NCBI GenBank assembly: GCA_945910665.1
Contig: CAMDZK010000014.1
Coordinates: 1 to 11,518, forward strand
DNA length: 11,518 nucleotides
Origin: an uncultured Peptostreptococcaceae bacterium
Lineage (GTDB): Bacteria > Bacillota > Clostridia > Tissierellales > Peptoniphilaceae
Direction of reading: 5' to 3'
In this document: in pieces, positions 1 through 6,530 of the stretch
Position numbering within the stretch: the stretch's first letter is position 1
Layout: the number at the start of each line of letters is the position of its first letter
Notes under the pieces: model-generated
What the model was told of the DNA's origin: nothing
The model's database searches: none
The model's input: only the letters and a program-made list of their open reading frames with translations
Position numbers and translations under genes: made by a program

Positions 1-58
1 TGGCTTCAATCTGGGAACAGCTGACTCTCAGAGGCACTGAAGCCACTTCTGCTGCCCG
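1..58. other. Non-ClpB junction sequence at left edge with 8-bp inverted repeat
   Basis: The clpB frame matches the family up to the LLQVLD motif (codon ending near position 58). From there to the window edge the sequence no longer encodes ClpB. The stretch contains no CpG before position 57, although CpG is frequent in the flanking gene. It is richer in G+C and in CAG/CTG than its neighbour. It carries an 8-bp inverted repeat, TGGCTTCA (1-8) and TGAAGCCA (38-45). This could be the end of an inserted element, a rearrangement, or an assembly or library chimera with foreign (possibly host) DNA. The sequence alone cannot decide. Confidence 0.5.
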
Positions 59-2139
59 TCTAACACTTGAAGCAATATATTGAAGACATCAGGATGTGCT
101 TTTTCAATTTCGTCGAAGAGAACAACACTGTAGGGTTTTCTGCGAACCGCTTCTGTCAGTTGACCCCCTTCTTCGTAACCGATGTATCCGGGAGGGGCTC
201 CCACTAAACGAGACACCGAATGTTTTTCCATGTACTCACTCATGTCGATACGGACTAAGTTCTTTTCGTCATCAAAAAGAGTTTCCGTGAGAGTTTTTGC
301 AAGTTCAGTTTTTCCCACTCCCGTAGGTCCTAAGAAAATGAAGGATCCAATGGGACGATTTGGGTTTTTCAATCCGGCACGCGCGCGAATGATTGCATCT
401 GACACCGCGTGAATCGCTTCATCTTGACCAATGACACGTTGATGCAAGATGTCATCCAATGTGAGGAGTTTTTCTCGTTCTGTTTCGACGAGTTTCGTTA
501 CAGGAATGCCCGTCCATTTGGAGACAACTTCCGCAATTTCTTCTTCCCCCACTTCTTCTTTCAGCATTTTATCTTCTGCATCTTTTTCTTGCATTGCGTG
601 AAGTTTCGTTTGAAGTTCTGGAAGTTTTCCATATTTTAATGCAGATAAAGTTTCAAAGTCATAGCGGCGTTCCGCTTCTTCGATTTGATGTTTGGCTTCA
701 TCAATCTGCTCTTTCACATACTGTTCGTCTTGAATTTTTTGTTTTTCTTCTTCCCAGCGAGCATTTAAAATGTCGTGTTCTTCTTTTGTTTCTTGCAGTT
801 CTTTTTCCAGTCGCTCTAATCGTTTCTCAGATGCCCGGTCATCTTCTTTTTTGAGAGCCGTGCGTTCGATTTCCAATTGCAAGATCTTTCTTCTCGATTC
901 GTCGAGTTCTACGGGCATCGAGTCGATTTGCGTGCGCACCATGGCAGACGCTTCGTCCATTAAGTCGATGGCTTTATCCGGCAAGAAGCGATCGGTGATA
1001 TAACGGTCTGATAAAGTCACCGCAGCGATGACCGCATTGTCAGAAATCCTGATACCGTGATGAACTTCATATTTTTCTTTGATGCCCCGTAAAATGGAAA
1101 TTGTATCTTCCACTGTGGGCTCTTCTACCAATACCTTTTGGAAACGACGCTCTAACGCTGCATCTTTTTCAATATATTGACGATATTCATCTAACGTTGT
1201 CGCACCAATCGTACGGATCTCGCCCCTTGCGAGCATGGGCTTTAAGAGGTTTGCCGCATCCATTGCGCCATCGGTTTTTCCTGCACCCACAATCATATGA
1301 AGCTCGTCGATAAAGAGAATAATTTGACCATTAGAGCTTTTAATTTCTGTAAGAACCGCTTTTAAACGCTCTTCAAATTCGCCGCGATATTTCGCACCAG
1401 CCACCAAAGCTCCTAAATCTAAAGCGAAAATCGTCTTTCCTTTTAAGGATTCAGGCACATCGCCATTGATGATGCGTTGAGCCAATCCTTCGACAATGGC
1501 CGTCTTACCAACCCCTGGGTCTCCAATGAGCACCGGATTGTTTTTTGTACGACGGGACAAAATGCGGATGGCATGGCGAATCTCATCGTCGCGGCCGATG
1601 ATGGGGTCGATAGATCCCTTTTCTGCTTCTTGTGTAATATCGCGACCAAAGCGCTCTAAGGCTTCGTACTGAGCTTCAGGATTATCCGATTCAACCCGTT
1701 GATTTTGGCGTAACTTTTGCAGCCCTTGGGTAAACAGATTTCTCGTCACGCCATACTTTTGCAAAATGGGTGCTGATTTCGAATTTTTCTCATCAATTAA
1801 CGCCAAATACAAGTGTTCGACACTAATATATGCGTCATCCATTTTATTCTTCTCATCTTCCGCCTTTAAAATTACCCGGGTATACTGGGTGGACGGATAC
1901 AGGTTTTGCGAACCTTCTGCTATGGGAAGACGGTCAACGGCTTTGTGTACCTCTCCTCTGAGACCTGCGACATCGATTCCTTGTTCTTTTAAGACGCGAC
2001 CTACGGTTTCATCGGTATTTGCAAGAAGCGCTGCATGCAAATGGAGTTCATCGACTTCAGGATTCGCGTTTTTAATTGCCATCTCCTGGGCCATTTGCAA
2101 GGCTTCCATTGATTTTTGTGTAAATTTGTTTGTATCCAT
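28..2139 (-). CDS. clpB: ATP-dependent disaggregase ClpB, C-terminally truncated
   Basis: ClpB is a hexameric cytoplasmic AAA+ machine that works with DnaK/DnaJ to pull polypeptides out of aggregates. Visible in order are the Clp N-domain (about 1-145); AAA+ domain 1 with Walker A GDPGVGKT (206-213), Walker B ILFIDE (274-279) and the LERRF arginine-finger region (329-333); the charged coiled-coil middle domain (about 405-525) that separates ClpB from shorter Clp proteins; and AAA+ domain 2 with Walker A GPTGVGKT (604-611), pore loop GYIGYEEGG (651-659) and Walker B VVLFDE (672-677). After VLD (residue 694) the family sequence, normally DGRLTDGQGR and so on, is lost. Nine unrelated residues and a TGA follow, giving 703 aa against about 860 in the family. 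Sensor 1, sensor 2 and the C-terminal small domain are missing, so the product as written should be inactive. The start is the ATG at 2139, with AGGAGG 8 nt upstream; the GTG at 2148 lies inside that binding site. The binding site overlaps the stop codon of the upstream dnaJ-like gene, so the two are one operon. Confidence 0.9.
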   Translation of the reverse strand: MDTNKFTQKSMEALQMAQEMAIKNANPEVDELHLHAALLANTDETVGRVLKEQGIDVAGLRGEVHKAVDRLPIAEGSQNLYPSTQYTRVILKAEDEKNKMDDAYISVEHLYLALIDEKNSKSAPILQKYGVTRNLFTQGLQKLRQNQRVESDNPEAQYEALERFGRDITQEAEKGSIDPIIGRDDEIRHAIRILSRRTKNNPVLIGDPGVGKTAIVEGLAQRIINGDVPESLKGKTIFALDLGALVAGAKYRGEFEERLKAVLTEIKSSNGQIILFIDELHMIVGAGKTDGAMDAANLLKPMLARGEIRTIGATTLDEYRQYIEKDAALERRFQKVLVEEPTVEDTISILRGIKEKYEVHHGIRISDNAVIAAVTLSDRYITDRFLPDKAIDLMDEASAMVRTQIDSMPVELDESRRKILQLEIERTALKKEDDRASEKRLERLEKELQETKEEHDILNARWEEEKQKIQDEQYVKEQIDEAKHQIEEAERRYDFETLSALKYGKLPELQTKLHAMQEKDAEDKMLKEEVGEEEIAEVVSKWTGIPVTKLVETEREKLLTLDDILHQRVIGQDEAIHAVSDAIIRARAGLKNPNRPIGSFIFLGPTGVGKTELAKTLTETLFDDEKNLVRIDMSEYMEKHSVSRLVGAPPGYIGYEEGGQLTEAVRRKPYSVVLFDEIEKAHPDVFNILLQVLDGQQKWLQCL

Positions 2140-2151
2140 AAAAAACACCTC

Positions 2152-3054
2152 CTACATTTCTTTGAGTGTTTCATACACTTTTTCTTGTTCTTTCGTGAGT
2201 GTTGTTGGGTTGTCGATGACAAACTCTAAGAAGAGATCCCCTTGGTTCCCCTTCATATCTGTATAGCCCTTGTTGGCAATTCGGATCCGAGCGCCAGTGC
2301 GTGTATTTTTTGGCACAGTGACTTTAATTTTTCCATGGAGCGTTTGTACAGTGACTTTGTCACCAAACCACGCTTCCCAAGGAAGTACTTTTACCTTTTG
2401 AATAAGGTCTACTCCGTTAAATTCATAGGTTCCCGTCTGAATTTGAATGCGGATGATAATATCTCCTGCAATCCCATAAGGTTCCCCATTCATTTTTACG
2501 CTCTTGCCCGGCAAAATACCCGCAGGAACTTTTACAGGTAATGTAATGTTTTGTCCATTTAATGAAACATGTAAATCTCTTTGCACCCCTTTAAAGGCTT
2601 CCTCTAAAGTGATGGTCATTTCTAATCGATATTGCCCTCTTGGTTGGCTCCGCTTTTTCCCAAAGTTTCCAAAGACGCTCGAAGCATCCCCAAAACCCGA
2701 GAATCCACCTTTTTTGCCACCACTAGATCCAAAAATTAAGTCGAAGAAATCGGAGAAACCCGAAGCGTCGCCGCTTTGTGTGTATCCCCCAAAACCAAAG
2801 TCACGGGGATTGAAGTTTTGACCGCCAGAGAAATTCCCTTGCGCGCCAAACATATCGTATTGTTTTCTTTTTTCTTCATCGCCTAATACTTCATAGGCTT
2901 CATTGACTTCCTTGAATCGGTCAGCAGCAAGGGCATCGTCCGGATGTAAATCTGGATGATACTGTTTGGCCAACTTTCGAAAAGCTGATTTTATTTCTTT
3001 CGCATCTGCGTTTTTATCAACACCAAGGATTTTGTAGTAATCTTTATATTCCAC
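2152..3054 (-). CDS. DnaJ/CbpA-type J-domain co-chaperone without zinc finger
   Basis: This is a J-domain protein of 300 aa expected to stimulate DnaK ATPase and deliver substrates, here probably feeding ClpB. The J domain covers about 3-68 with the HPD tripeptide at 33-35. A Gly/Phe-rich linker (about 70-130, with runs such as GGFSGFG) follows, then two beta-rich C-terminal substrate-binding domains (about 140-208 and 210-282, with VPAGILPG). There are no CxxCxGxG zinc repeats, which makes it class II (CbpA/DnaJ2-like) rather than canonical DnaJ. The chosen start is GTG at 3054 (first residues [12 protein letters not shown]), because the GGGGGG binding site at 3062-3067 sits 7 nt upstream of it. 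A TTG at 3060 would be only 1 nt from that site. The stop TAG (2152-2154) overlaps the clpB ribosome binding site. Transcription starts from a CtsR-type promoter just upstream. Confidence 0.9.
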   Translation of the reverse strand: MEYKDYYKILGVDKNADAKEIKSAFRKLAKQYHPDLHPDDALAADRFKEVNEAYEVLGDEEKRKQYDMFGAQGNFSGGQNFNPRDFGFGGYTQSGDASGFSDFFDLIFGSSGGKKGGFSGFGDASSVFGNFGKKRSQPRGQYRLEMTITLEEAFKGVQRDLHVSLNGQNITLPVKVPAGILPGKSVKMNGEPYGIAGDIIIRIQIQTGTYEFNGVDLIQKVKVLPWEAWFGDKVTVQTLHGKIKVTVPKNTRTGARIRIANKGYTDMKGNQGDLFLEFVIDNPTTLTKEQEKVYETLKEM

Positions 3055-3076
3055 AAACAATCCCCCCTTTCTAATC

Positions 3077-3093
3077 TTTGACTTTCTTTGACT
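3077..3093 (-). promoter_or_regulatory. CtsR operator (heat-shock repressor box)
   Basis: On the minus strand the sequence reads AGTCAAA GAA AGTCAAA, an exact match to the CtsR heptad direct repeat RGTCAAA-NAN-RGTCAAA known from Bacillota clp operons. It lies directly downstream of the -10 element and covers the expected transcription start (about 3092), the usual position for repression. It predicts that the dnaJ-like and clpB genes are derepressed on heat or protein stress. No CIRCE (HrcA) element was seen here. CtsR itself is not encoded in the window. Confidence 0.92.
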
Positions 3094-3106
3094 ATTCTAT
3101 TATACA
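3078..3106 (+). promoter_or_regulatory. Possible divergent promoter whose -35 lies in the CtsR operator
   Basis: On the plus strand TTGACT (3078-3083), a 17-nt spacer and TATACA (3101-3106) resemble a sigma-A promoter pointing away from dnaJ-clpB. The -35 is part of the first CtsR half-site, so CtsR would also block it. It would read into the gene-poor tract and possibly on to the kinase gene at 3426. The match may simply follow from the TTTGACT repeats of the operator, so this is inference. Confidence 0.35.
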
Positions 3107-3127
3107 TGAAATACATATTCCTTGCAA
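3099..3127 (-). promoter_or_regulatory. Sigma-A promoter of the dnaJ-like/clpB operon
   Basis: On the minus strand, -35 TTGCAA (3122-3127), a 17-nt spacer and a perfect -10 TATAAT (3099-3104). The expected start is near 3092, inside the CtsR operator, about 38 nt before the GTG start codon. Confidence 0.85.
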
Positions 3128-3145
3128 GGGAAAAAGGAGAAAAAT

Positions 3146-3388
3146 ATGAAAGAAAATGATATGATTCTACGATTCTCAAAAATGAGATTGAGCCCATCTA
3201 CGATAATGGTTTTCTGGGAGGCTAGATATAGCTGATGAGACAGAAGTATATGATATTGCTCCCTTTGGTTGCTATGGTATGCATGCGGCATGATATTCAT
3301 CTTCGATGAATGATATATTTCGCTGCGCTCATATGTAGAGGATGAGATTTATAGAATTGCTTCGCAACTTGAAGAATTGAAAAAATGA
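3146..3388 (+). pseudogene. Decayed small gene or hairpin-rich dispersed repeat
   Basis: No intact gene longer than 29 codons covers this stretch, but protein-like pieces follow one another in three frames. First comes a start with an ideal binding site (AAGGAG at 3134-3139, ATG at 3146, MKENDMILRFS). Then, after a frame change at the A5 run at 3178-3182, NEIEPIYDNGFLGG ending at 3225. Then LDIADETEVYDIAPFG in a third frame. Last, VEDEIYRIASQLEELKK ending at a TGA at 3386-3388, back in the first frame. Between the last two pieces are small hairpins separated by ATGATAT-like words: TTCATC-TTC-GATGAA at 3296-3310, CATG-CGG-CATG near 3280, and TTGC-TTC-GCAA at 3357-3367. Either a gene of about 70-90 codons has decayed and been invaded by short palindromes, or this is an intergenic repeat of the ATGATAT-hairpin type that I recall from gut Bacillota (recollection, not checked). 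No protein family was recognised. Confidence 0.35.
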
Positions 3389-3394
3389 TAAAAT
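3386..3394 (+). promoter_or_regulatory. Possible extended -10 promoter of the APH-family gene
   Basis: TGA-TAAAAT fits the extended -10 pattern TGn-TATAAT with one mismatch. It lies 31 nt before the ATG at 3426. No convincing -35 sits at 17 nt; the best nearby hexamer, TTGAAG at 3369-3374, is only 14 nt away. Confidence 0.4.
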
Positions 3395-3425
3395 AAGCGT
3401 ACAGACGAATACAATGGAGAGAATC

Positions 3426-4301
3426 ATGAAAATCATTTCTAAAACACCTATCCATAAAGGATGGTCAAAGGACAAAAAATATAAAATTATCGACGAAAAG
3501 GACAATCCCTTCCTGCTGCGCGTTTCATCTTTAGATACTCTTGAAAAGAAGAAAGCAGAATGGGCATTTACAAATGCGCTTGCCTCTCTCAATCTTCCAA
3601 TGAATCGCCCCGTTTCTTTTCTGGTCAATGACACTGAAGTACACACCATTTACTCGTGGATTGATGGAGAGGATGCAGAGCAAGTCCTCCTGACGCTTTC
3701 AGAAAAAGAACAATATGGAATGGGTGTCCACGCGGGGCACACTCTAAAGAACATCCATTCCATTCCAGCTCCAGGCAACCATGAACCATGGGAAGATTTC
3801 TTTACTCGCAAAATGAATCGCAAAGTGGACCAATATAATGGATGCCCGGTTCACTATGACAAAGCCCATCTTTTTCTTCACTATATTGAAGAGAATCATT
3901 CTCTCATTAAACATCGCCCCCAATGTTTTCAACATGGTGATTATCACATCGGTAATATGATGATCGATCGAAATAGAAAGCTTCAAGTCATAGACTTTTC
4001 AAGCTTTGATATTGGCGATCCATGGCAAGAATTTGACCGCATTGTGTGGTGCGCGCAAAAGGCACCCGCTTTTGCGAAAGGCCGAATCGATGGATATTTT
4101 GATGATGCCCCGCCCAAAGAATTTTGGGATCTGCTTCTTTTATATATCTCTAGCAATATGCTCAGCTCATTTCCTTGGGCTTTGACCTTTGGCGAGGACG
4201 AAGTAGAAAAATTTAAAAACCAAGCCGATGACATTTTGGCTTGGTTTGATAACTTGAATCATCCTATACCCACTTGGTATTCTAGAAAAATAAATTTTTA
4301 A
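3426..4301 (+). CDS. APH/choline-kinase-family phosphotransferase
   Basis: This 291-aa cytoplasmic protein of the aminoglycoside phosphotransferase (APH) superfamily is expected to move the ATP gamma-phosphate to a small hydroxylated substrate. The Brenner-type catalytic loop HGDYHIGN (170-177) holds the catalytic Asp172 and Asn177. The metal-binding motif is VIDFSSFDIGDP (188-199), with Asp190 and the following Asp195 and Asp198. The N-lobe strand FLLRV (29-33) is where APH proteins usually place the ATP-binding Lys. The aromatic-rich helical C-terminus fits the family. The start is ATG 3426, with GGAGAG 4 nt upstream; the ATG at 3414 lacks a binding site. The true substrate is unknown: many chromosomal members are not antibiotic resistance enzymes, and close resistance-gene similarity is not claimed. 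The last 20 bp overlap the convergent membrane-protein gene, whose transcription may end inside this gene. Confidence 0.85.
   Translation: MKIISKTPIHKGWSKDKKYKIIDEKDNPFLLRVSSLDTLEKKKAEWAFTNALASLNLPMNRPVSFLVNDTEVHTIYSWIDGEDAEQVLLTLSEKEQYGMGVHAGHTLKNIHSIPAPGNHEPWEDFFTRKMNRKVDQYNGCPVHYDKAHLFLHYIEENHSLIKHRPQCFQHGDYHIGNMMIDRNRKLQVIDFSSFDIGDPWQEFDRIVWCAQKAPAFAKGRIDGYFDDAPPKEFWDLLLLYISSNMLSSFPWALTFGEDEVEKFKNQADDILAWFDNLNHPIPTWYSRKINF
4215..4247 (-). terminator. Intrinsic terminator inside the 3' end of the kinase gene
   Basis: A perfect 10-bp stem, AAACCAAGCC (4217-4226) and GGCTTGGTTT (4238-4247), with an 11-nt loop. Read on the minus strand the stem ends in GGTTTTT, followed by an A/T-rich tail. 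This fits Rho-independent termination of the small multidrug-type gene 35 nt past its stop. On the plus strand only three T follow, so it is not expected to stop the kinase message. Confidence 0.6.
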
Positions 4302-4767
4302 GTCCGTAGCTTAGTCCTGTAATGATGAGACCTGCGATTAAATTCCCACCCCAAATGGTTGGTAAGGCGTGCTTTAATCGATATCCCAGAAGTGTCGCCA
4401 AAAGACTCCCTGTCCAAACGCCTGTTCCAGGAAGTGGAATGGCAACAAAGATGAAAATCCCCAACAAACCTAAGGCCCGATGTCTTTCAGCCTTTTTTAG
4501 TGTCTTTTCTTCCAATTTTTCAATCCACGCACGCATGCGATCATTTTTGTGCATCCACTGAAAGATGTCGCGAATAAAAATGATTATAAAAGGAATGGGA
4601 AATCCCGATCCTAAATACGCCAATAAAAATGTTTTCCGTAGACCCATTCCCATAGCAAGACCCACTGGAATGGTCCCTTTGAGCTCAATGAGTGGAAGCA
4701 TCGAAAGGACAAAAACGAGCCACGGCCCGGTCATATAGTGTTCAAAAAAACGAATAATCGACTGCAT
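4282..4767 (-). CDS. Small multidrug export family membrane protein
   Basis: This 161-aa polytopic inner membrane protein resembles the family annotated as putative small multi-drug export protein (Pfam Sm_multidrug_ex). Family hallmarks seen are MLPLIELKGTIPVG (23-36) after the first hydrophobic segment and FVAIPLPGTGVWTGSLLA (107-124) in the later membrane region. Hydrophobic segments lie at about 14-30, 45-68, 99-126 and 136-156. A basic, charged amphipathic stretch at 71-98 is probably cytoplasmic. The family name rests on weak evidence, so transport substrates should not be assumed. The start ATG 4767 has GAGGAGAG (4771-4778) just upstream. The gene diverges from bioY and converges on the kinase gene with a 20-bp overlap. 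Confidence 0.85.
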   Translation of the reverse strand: MQSIIRFFEHYMTGPWLVFVLSMLPLIELKGTIPVGLAMGMGLRKTFLLAYLGSGFPIPFIIIFIRDIFQWMHKNDRMRAWIEKLEEKTLKKAERHRALGLLGIFIFVAIPLPGTGVWTGSLLATLLGYRLKHALPTIWGGNLIAGLIITGLSYGLKNLFF

Positions 4768-4797
4768 AAACTCTCCTCAAACAAATCTTATCGTCTC

Positions 4798-4806
4798 ATT
4801 GTACCA
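4798..4806 (-). promoter_or_regulatory. Extended -10 promoter of the small membrane protein gene
   Basis: On the minus strand TGG-TACAAT (extended -10 form TGn-TATAAT, -10 at 4798-4803) lies 31 nt before the ATG at 4767. A -35 element is not obvious. It faces away from the bioY promoter, with 29 nt between the two -10 hexamers. Confidence 0.5.
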
Positions 4807-4830
4807 TATTTCCCAAAGGAATGAGGGTAC
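4801..4830. promoter_or_regulatory. Inverted repeat GTACC-N20-GGTAC between divergent promoters
   Basis: GTACC (4801-4805) and GGTAC (4826-4830) form a symmetric pair placed next to each of the two divergent -10 elements. It could be a shared operator, but the arms are only 5 bp. It does not resemble the BirA biotin operator. Confidence 0.25.
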
Positions 4831-4838
4831 TGTATAAT
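4809..4838 (+). promoter_or_regulatory. Promoter of bioY and the lipoprotein gene
   Basis: A consensus -10 TATAAT (4833-4838), preceded at 18 nt by a weak -35 TTTCCC (4809-4814). The leader to the ATG at 4869 is about 25 nt and carries AAGGAG (4858-4863). There is no room for a riboswitch. Confidence 0.65.
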
Positions 4839-4868
4839 AGAGTATAGATTTTTAAAAAAGGAGATTCT

Positions 4869-5372
4869 ATGTCTACACATCGATCAAACACCAAGGAATT
4901 AGTAACAGCTGCTTTGCTAGGTGTTCTTATTTTTATTGGCGGGATTTTGGTTATCCCTATTGGACCTGTTCCAATTACATTGCAGACTCTTTTTGTCTTT
5001 ATAGCAGCTTTACGGTTGCCTAAAAAATATGGTGTATTCTCGATTGTCGTATTTATTCTCTTAAAACTGCTCTTTACAGGGGGATTTGCTGCCTTCTTAC
5101 TACCAACATTTGGGTATATTCTAGCCTTTTTGTTTGTTCCCTTTTTGGTTGGTGGCAAGCAAGAGAAAACACCATGGGCAAGACTCATACTTGCGACGAT
5201 TCTCATCTACCTCCTGGGAACCTTGTACCTTTTCTTTATTCAAAATGTAATAAATGGTATTCACCCAAGTCTCATAAGCATCCTATGGGCTGCGGTCATT
5301 CCCTTTATTCCCTTTGACCTTGTCAAGATGTTCTTGGCAGTTCAAGTCAACGAAAGGCTCAAAAAAATATGA
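4869..5372 (+). CDS. BioY-family ECF transporter S component, divergent
   Basis: This 167-aa membrane protein with about six hydrophobic segments resembles BioY, the substrate-binding component that takes up biotin together with the shared EcfA/EcfT energy module (not encoded here). Family marks are GPVPITLQT (32-40) near the start of the first domain and PFIPFDLVKMFLA (145-157) near the end, where BioY normally has PGDxxK. The central loop that in BioY reads roughly GNGG followed by GPTGGY is here TGGFAAFLLPTFGY (70-83), so part of the known biotin-contact sequence is missing. It may be a divergent biotin carrier or carry another ligand. The length is slightly below the usual 180-190 aa. The start ATG 4869 has AAGGAG 5 nt upstream. 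The stop overlaps the start of the next gene as ATGA, which implies translational coupling. Confidence 0.8.
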   Translation: MSTHRSNTKELVTAALLGVLIFIGGILVIPIGPVPITLQTLFVFIAALRLPKKYGVFSIVVFILLKLLFTGGFAAFLLPTFGYILAFLFVPFLVGGKQEKTPWARLILATILIYLLGTLYLFFIQNVINGIHPSLISILWAAVIPFIPFDLVKMFLAVQVNERLKKI

Positions 5373-5959
5373 AAAAATGGTTTGTTATCGTTCTTCTTCT
5401 TTGCACAGGCTGTGCAAAAGAAACAGAAACGCCCGTGACGACAGAAGCTCATGTAGAAGGGGCCCTTGTCGTTTTCCGAGAAATGGTCGATGCTTTCTTC
5501 GATTACAATGTGGAGGAGATTAACCTTCATCTGACGGAGGCTTCTCAAATGAAGCCGGACGAGATGGCCGCCTTTGAATATCAGATTAGCCACTTCAAAC
5601 AAAGTCCAAAAGAGTTAATCGGAAACATATTTCCTGAAAAACCCATTCTTACAAAGGGTGAAGAGACCGCAAATACAACGACGATCAACGCCAAGTTTCG
5701 CATGATTGATTCTACGAAATTACAAGGAGAAATCCAGAAAATTATCGTCGGGAAAATTTTTGATTTAAAATTCCATCAAATGTCTGATGAACAAAAAGAA
5801 CAAGAGATTTTAGATGCACTCATCGACCGAAAAGGTGATCTCGGTTATGTCGATAAAGAAACTACATTTCTCATGCGGATGGAAGATGGAGAGTGGAAAC
5901 TCGACGCGAATCACCCAGAAACATTTGACTTTCTAAAAGAATTACAACTCACACAATAA
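5369..5959 (+). CDS. Predicted lipoprotein of unknown function
   Basis: This 196-aa protein begins with a short lipoprotein signal: two Lys, a hydrophobic stretch WFVIVLLL (4-11) and a lipobox-like CTGC with the acceptor Cys15. The -3 residue is Cys instead of the usual Leu, which is tolerated but uncommon. The mature part is hydrophilic and mixed alpha/beta in look, and ends in a segment with MEDGEWKLD (about 171-179), a pattern common in extracytoplasmic NTF2-like or DUF4878/DUF5105-like domains. That assignment is inference only. Its ATG overlaps the bioY stop by 4 bp (ATGA), so both are made together, which suggests a surface protein linked to the transporter or simply a shared promoter. 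It is followed directly by a strong terminator. Confidence 0.8.
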   Translation: MKKWFVIVLLLCTGCAKETETPVTTEAHVEGALVVFREMVDAFFDYNVEEINLHLTEASQMKPDEMAAFEYQISHFKQSPKELIGNIFPEKPILTKGEETANTTTINAKFRMIDSTKLQGEIQKIIVGKIFDLKFHQMSDEQKEQEILDALIDRKGDLGYVDKETTFLMRMEDGEWKLDANHPETFDFLKELQLTQ

Positions 5960-5960
5960 A

Positions 5961-5996
5961 AAAAGCTAGATTTGATTCCACTCAAATCTAGCTTTT
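5961..5996. terminator. Bidirectional intrinsic terminator between lipoprotein gene and apt
   Basis: A perfect 15-bp stem (5961-5975 with 5982-5996; arms begin AAAAGCTAGA and end TCTAGCTTTT) around the 6-nt loop TTCCAC. It has a T-rich right flank and an A-run on the left (5958-5964), so it can terminate both the bioY-lipoprotein message (plus) and the xpaC-telA-apt message (minus). It lies 2 nt after the lipoprotein stop and 4 nt beyond the apt stop. Confidence 0.92.
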
Positions 5997-5999
5997 CGT

Positions 6000-6518
6000 T
6001 TAATGATCGTATTGGACAAGACTCATAATGTCATATTCTTTTAATCGTTCGCGTCCACCTAATTCGGTGAGTTCAATGAGAAATTCCATGGCGACGACTT
6101 CGGCGCCCAATTGTTCGACAAGTTTTGCTGAAGCGAACATGGTACCACCCGTCGCTAATAAATCATCGACAACGGCGACTTTCATGCCGGGTTTTAATGC
6201 GTCTTTATGGATTTCCAAAGCGTCTTGTCCATATTCTAAATCATATTCAAAGCGCTCGGTTTCCGCTGGAAGTTTTCCTGGTTTTCTGACGGGCACGAAG
6301 CCAACACCCATTCCGTAGGCTACGGCAGAACCAAAGAGAAATCCTCTTGCTTCTGGTCCTAAGATAACATCGACTTCTTTATTTTTTAAATAGTCGATGA
6401 ATTGATTGACGACATAAACATATGCGTCTTTATCTTGCATGAGTGTCGTAATGTCTTTGAAGCTAATTCCTTCGGTAGGAAAACCTTCGATGACGCGAAT
6501 TTTGTCTTTTAAGTTCAT
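6000..6518 (-). CDS. apt: Adenine phosphoribosyltransferase
   Basis: This cytoplasmic purine salvage enzyme makes AMP and pyrophosphate from adenine and PRPP. At 172 aa it has the usual family length. Key features are the N-terminal hood [12 protein letters not shown] (13-24), the [11 protein letters not shown] segment (53-63), the flexible loop with RKPGKLP (78-84), and the PRPP-binding loop [13 protein letters not shown] (114-126) with the paired Asp118-Asp119. The C-terminal half keeps the ELxxLGGRxxL pattern (149-159). The start ATG 6518 has AAGGAGAG just upstream, in the 12-nt gap after the telA stop, so it is the last gene of the xpaC-telA-apt operon. It ends at the shared terminator. 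Confidence 0.97.
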   Translation of the reverse strand: MNLKDKIRVIEGFPTEGISFKDITTLMQDKDAYVYVVNQFIDYLKNKEVDVILGPEARGFLFGSAVAYGMGVGFVPVRKPGKLPAETERFEYDLEYGQDALEIHKDALKPGMKVAVVDDLLATGGTMFASAKLVEQLGAEVVAMEFLIELTELGGRERLKEYDIMSLVQYDH

Positions 6519-6530
6519 GTTCTCTCCTTG

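Noticed and set aside
1766..2266. 166-codon plus-strand ORF antisense to clpB
   Set aside because: It is the shadow of strongly conserved ClpB N-domain codons on the other strand, with no binding site and no recognisable protein.
3232..3247. CTGATGAG followed by GAAG, resembling a hammerhead ribozyme core
   Set aside because: There is no stem II between the core halves, GAAA is not present, and no pairing for stems I and III was found.
3100..3300. Minus-strand ORFs of 66-68 codons upstream of the dnaJ-like gene
   Set aside because: They read through the promoter and CtsR operator, have low-complexity Phe/Ser-rich translations and lack ribosome binding sites.
4839..4868. Possible riboswitch or BirA site before bioY
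   Set aside because: The leader is only about 25-30 nt and no biotin operator sequence was seen.
5313..5319. Single TTTGACC heptad, half of a CtsR box, inside bioY
   Set aside because: It has no second heptad at the required 3-nt spacing and lies within a coding region; it encodes the conserved FD of the family motif.
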